Positions 50,309 through 51,027 of a DNA stretch of 51,027 nucleotides are shown in pieces. The notes beneath the pieces are model-generated. The model was not told the origin of the DNA. It saw only the letters and a list, made by a program, of their open reading frames with translations, and searched no databases. Position 1 is the first letter of the stretch; every line of letters begins with the position of its first letter. The DNA comes from Candidatus Bathyarchaeum sp. (lineage in GTDB: Archaea; Thermoproteota; Bathyarchaeia; Bathyarchaeales; Bathyarchaeaceae), in assembly GCA_026014565.1 (NCBI GenBank), contig JAOZIB010000040.1, forward strand, positions 1 through 51,027. Direction: 5' to 3'. A program made the translations under genes and the position numbers.

Positions 50309-50436
50309 TTAGGGCAATCTATACATGAACCAAACGATAAAGTAATTGTATCAGCGGCAATAGCATGGGAGGGGTTACGGGATAACCTTTCAGTGCCTTT
50401 AGTTCTCCACCGAGAAAAAATCCCGTAACCCCGCTG
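50309..50436 (+). promoter_or_regulatory. Element B: relative of the feo upstream element, with long hairpin
   Basis: It begins TTAGGGCAATCTATACATGA, almost the same as element A. It ends with a 13-bp perfect stem GGGGTTACGGGAT (50371-50383) / ATCCCGTAACCCC (50420-50432), with possible extra CAGC/GCTG pairing (50352-50355, 50433-50436). The hairpin sequence differs from that of element A but the layout is the same. It could be the promoter-leader of a lost gene or a structured RNA. Confidence 0.45.
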
Positions 50437-50601
50437 ACGCACACACAATAATGAGTTATAATAACACAAACCCCGCAAAATAATGTTAAGATTAAGTAAA
50501 ACAGGTTATTGTTAATGATATTGGGGGATTTTTACTAACGTGACAACATCTGCAAAAATGATGAATTAGTATAGAAAACCCACTGGATTTTTTGGCATAC
50601 C

Positions 50602-50959
50602 ATGGTCAGGGTAATGAATCACAGTTACAAAGGTGTAAAATGGGGTTTAAATCAAGTTTCAATACACCTAGATGACATAATTCCTGATGTTGGTTGTATT
50701 GTAGAAACATACCATTTTTAGCATAACATGATTAAAAATCTAAAATAAATTCTTCGAGTGCTAAAACCCAAAGGACAGTCGCTGCTCATCAACAAAAGGC
50801 ATAAGCATGAAAAGTTTAAAAAAATAAAATGAAAAATGGCCAAAAATAGGCAATTTTAAAGTTTACTCCCCCGAAGAGTACCACGACTTTTTGAGAGATT
50901 CTAGATATACCTCAATAAGAATTAATCTCCCTGAAGAAAAAACTGGATTGCTGCTTTAG
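50602..50959 (+). pseudogene. Decayed SAM methyltransferase gene
   Basis: One frame from 50602 reads IIPDVGCIVETYHF, stop, HNMIKNLK, stop, ILRVLKPKGQSLLI, which matches motifs IV-VI of class I methyltransferases (PD...YH..HH..N...LRVLKPKG.LLI). The C-terminal part continues in a second frame as VYSPEEYHDFLRDSRYTSI and stops at 50957-50959. In-frame stops and a frameshift show it is broken, or badly sequenced. Motif I was not found upstream, so the 5' part may be lost. Confidence 0.6.
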
Positions 50960-51027
50960 GAAAAAAATAATAAAAAAATCTTTTTTTCATTTATCGTAAC
51001 TTTATTGCGCATATTAGAATTATTTTT

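Larger units (their letters stand above)
50190..51027. other. 838-bp gene-poor right end
   Basis: It contains element B (50309-50436) and a decayed methyltransferase gene (50602-50959). No intact CDS is supported; a 101-codon minus-strand frame across element B is probably chance. Confidence 0.5.

Noticed and set aside
50173-50478. 101-codon minus-strand frame across element B
   Set aside because: It overlaps the feoB end and an inverted repeat, has low-complexity content and shows no family signature.

Overview
The window looks like a chromosomal piece of an uncultured, anaerobic archaeon, most plausibly a Bathyarchaeia (MCG)-type lineage. The archaeal evidence is uS10, archease, an M42 TET-type aminopeptidase, a presenilin-type aspartyl protease, an AN1-zinc-finger M50 protease, a tRNA-Ser gene, MtrH, archaeal TATA boxes with short leaders, and several GTG/TTG starts. 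The lineage is my inference from gene content; no search was run. No CRISPR array, IS element or prophage was seen.

Region 1 (1-16.6 kb) is dominated by radical SAM enzymes. There are one truncated and five complete B12-binding (BchE-like) radical SAM proteins, plus a SPASM radical SAM protein. With them are an RnfD/NqrB-like membrane protein fused to two [4Fe-4S] sites, a YtcJ-like amidohydrolase, CbiB, an aldo/keto reductase-ferredoxin fusion and a SAM methyltransferase.

Region 2 (16.8-26.8 kb) has a CbiA-family protein whose glutaminase residues are lost, a methyltransferase, a HemN-like radical SAM protein, a second SPASM protein, a large membrane-anchored PQQ-repeat beta-propeller, a glycosyltransferase and a nitrilase-family hydrolase.

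Region 3 (26.9-35.0 kb) is the most interesting part. Three paralogous ~300-aa proteins of unrecognised family share an H...CTCxxC motif. They surround a small ferredoxin and a CbiZ with an unexplained C-terminal extension. Next come a DUF1616 membrane protein and an MtrH-corrinoid protein pair, transcribed divergently from CobS. CbiB, CbiZ and CobS are all late corrinoid assembly or salvage steps, so the island may couple corrinoid maturation to a one-carbon transfer system whose substrate is unknown.

Region 4 (35.0-43.5 kb) is mostly housekeeping: a bactofilin-like protein, a zinc-finger PLD-family protein, a second HemN-like protein, tRNA-Ser(UGA), a ferritin-like protein, archease, M42 peptidase, presenilin-like protease, uS10 and the AN1-M50 protease.

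Region 5 (43.7-51.0 kb) is metal handling: an ABC-3 metal transporter operon with an atypical membrane-anchored binding protein, a methyltransferase, a DtxR/MntR regulator with a candidate autoregulatory operator, and an HTH-FeoA/FeoB iron transporter. Two related non-coding elements flank the feo genes, and a decayed methyltransferase gene lies at the right edge.

Unusual non-coding content includes a dispersed ~80-bp intergenic repeat (four copies) ending in a TATTAG-N4-CTAATA-like palindrome, a ~200-nt region of tandem hairpins before the ferredoxin-cbiZ genes, and a TATA-driven double hairpin next to tRNA-Ser.
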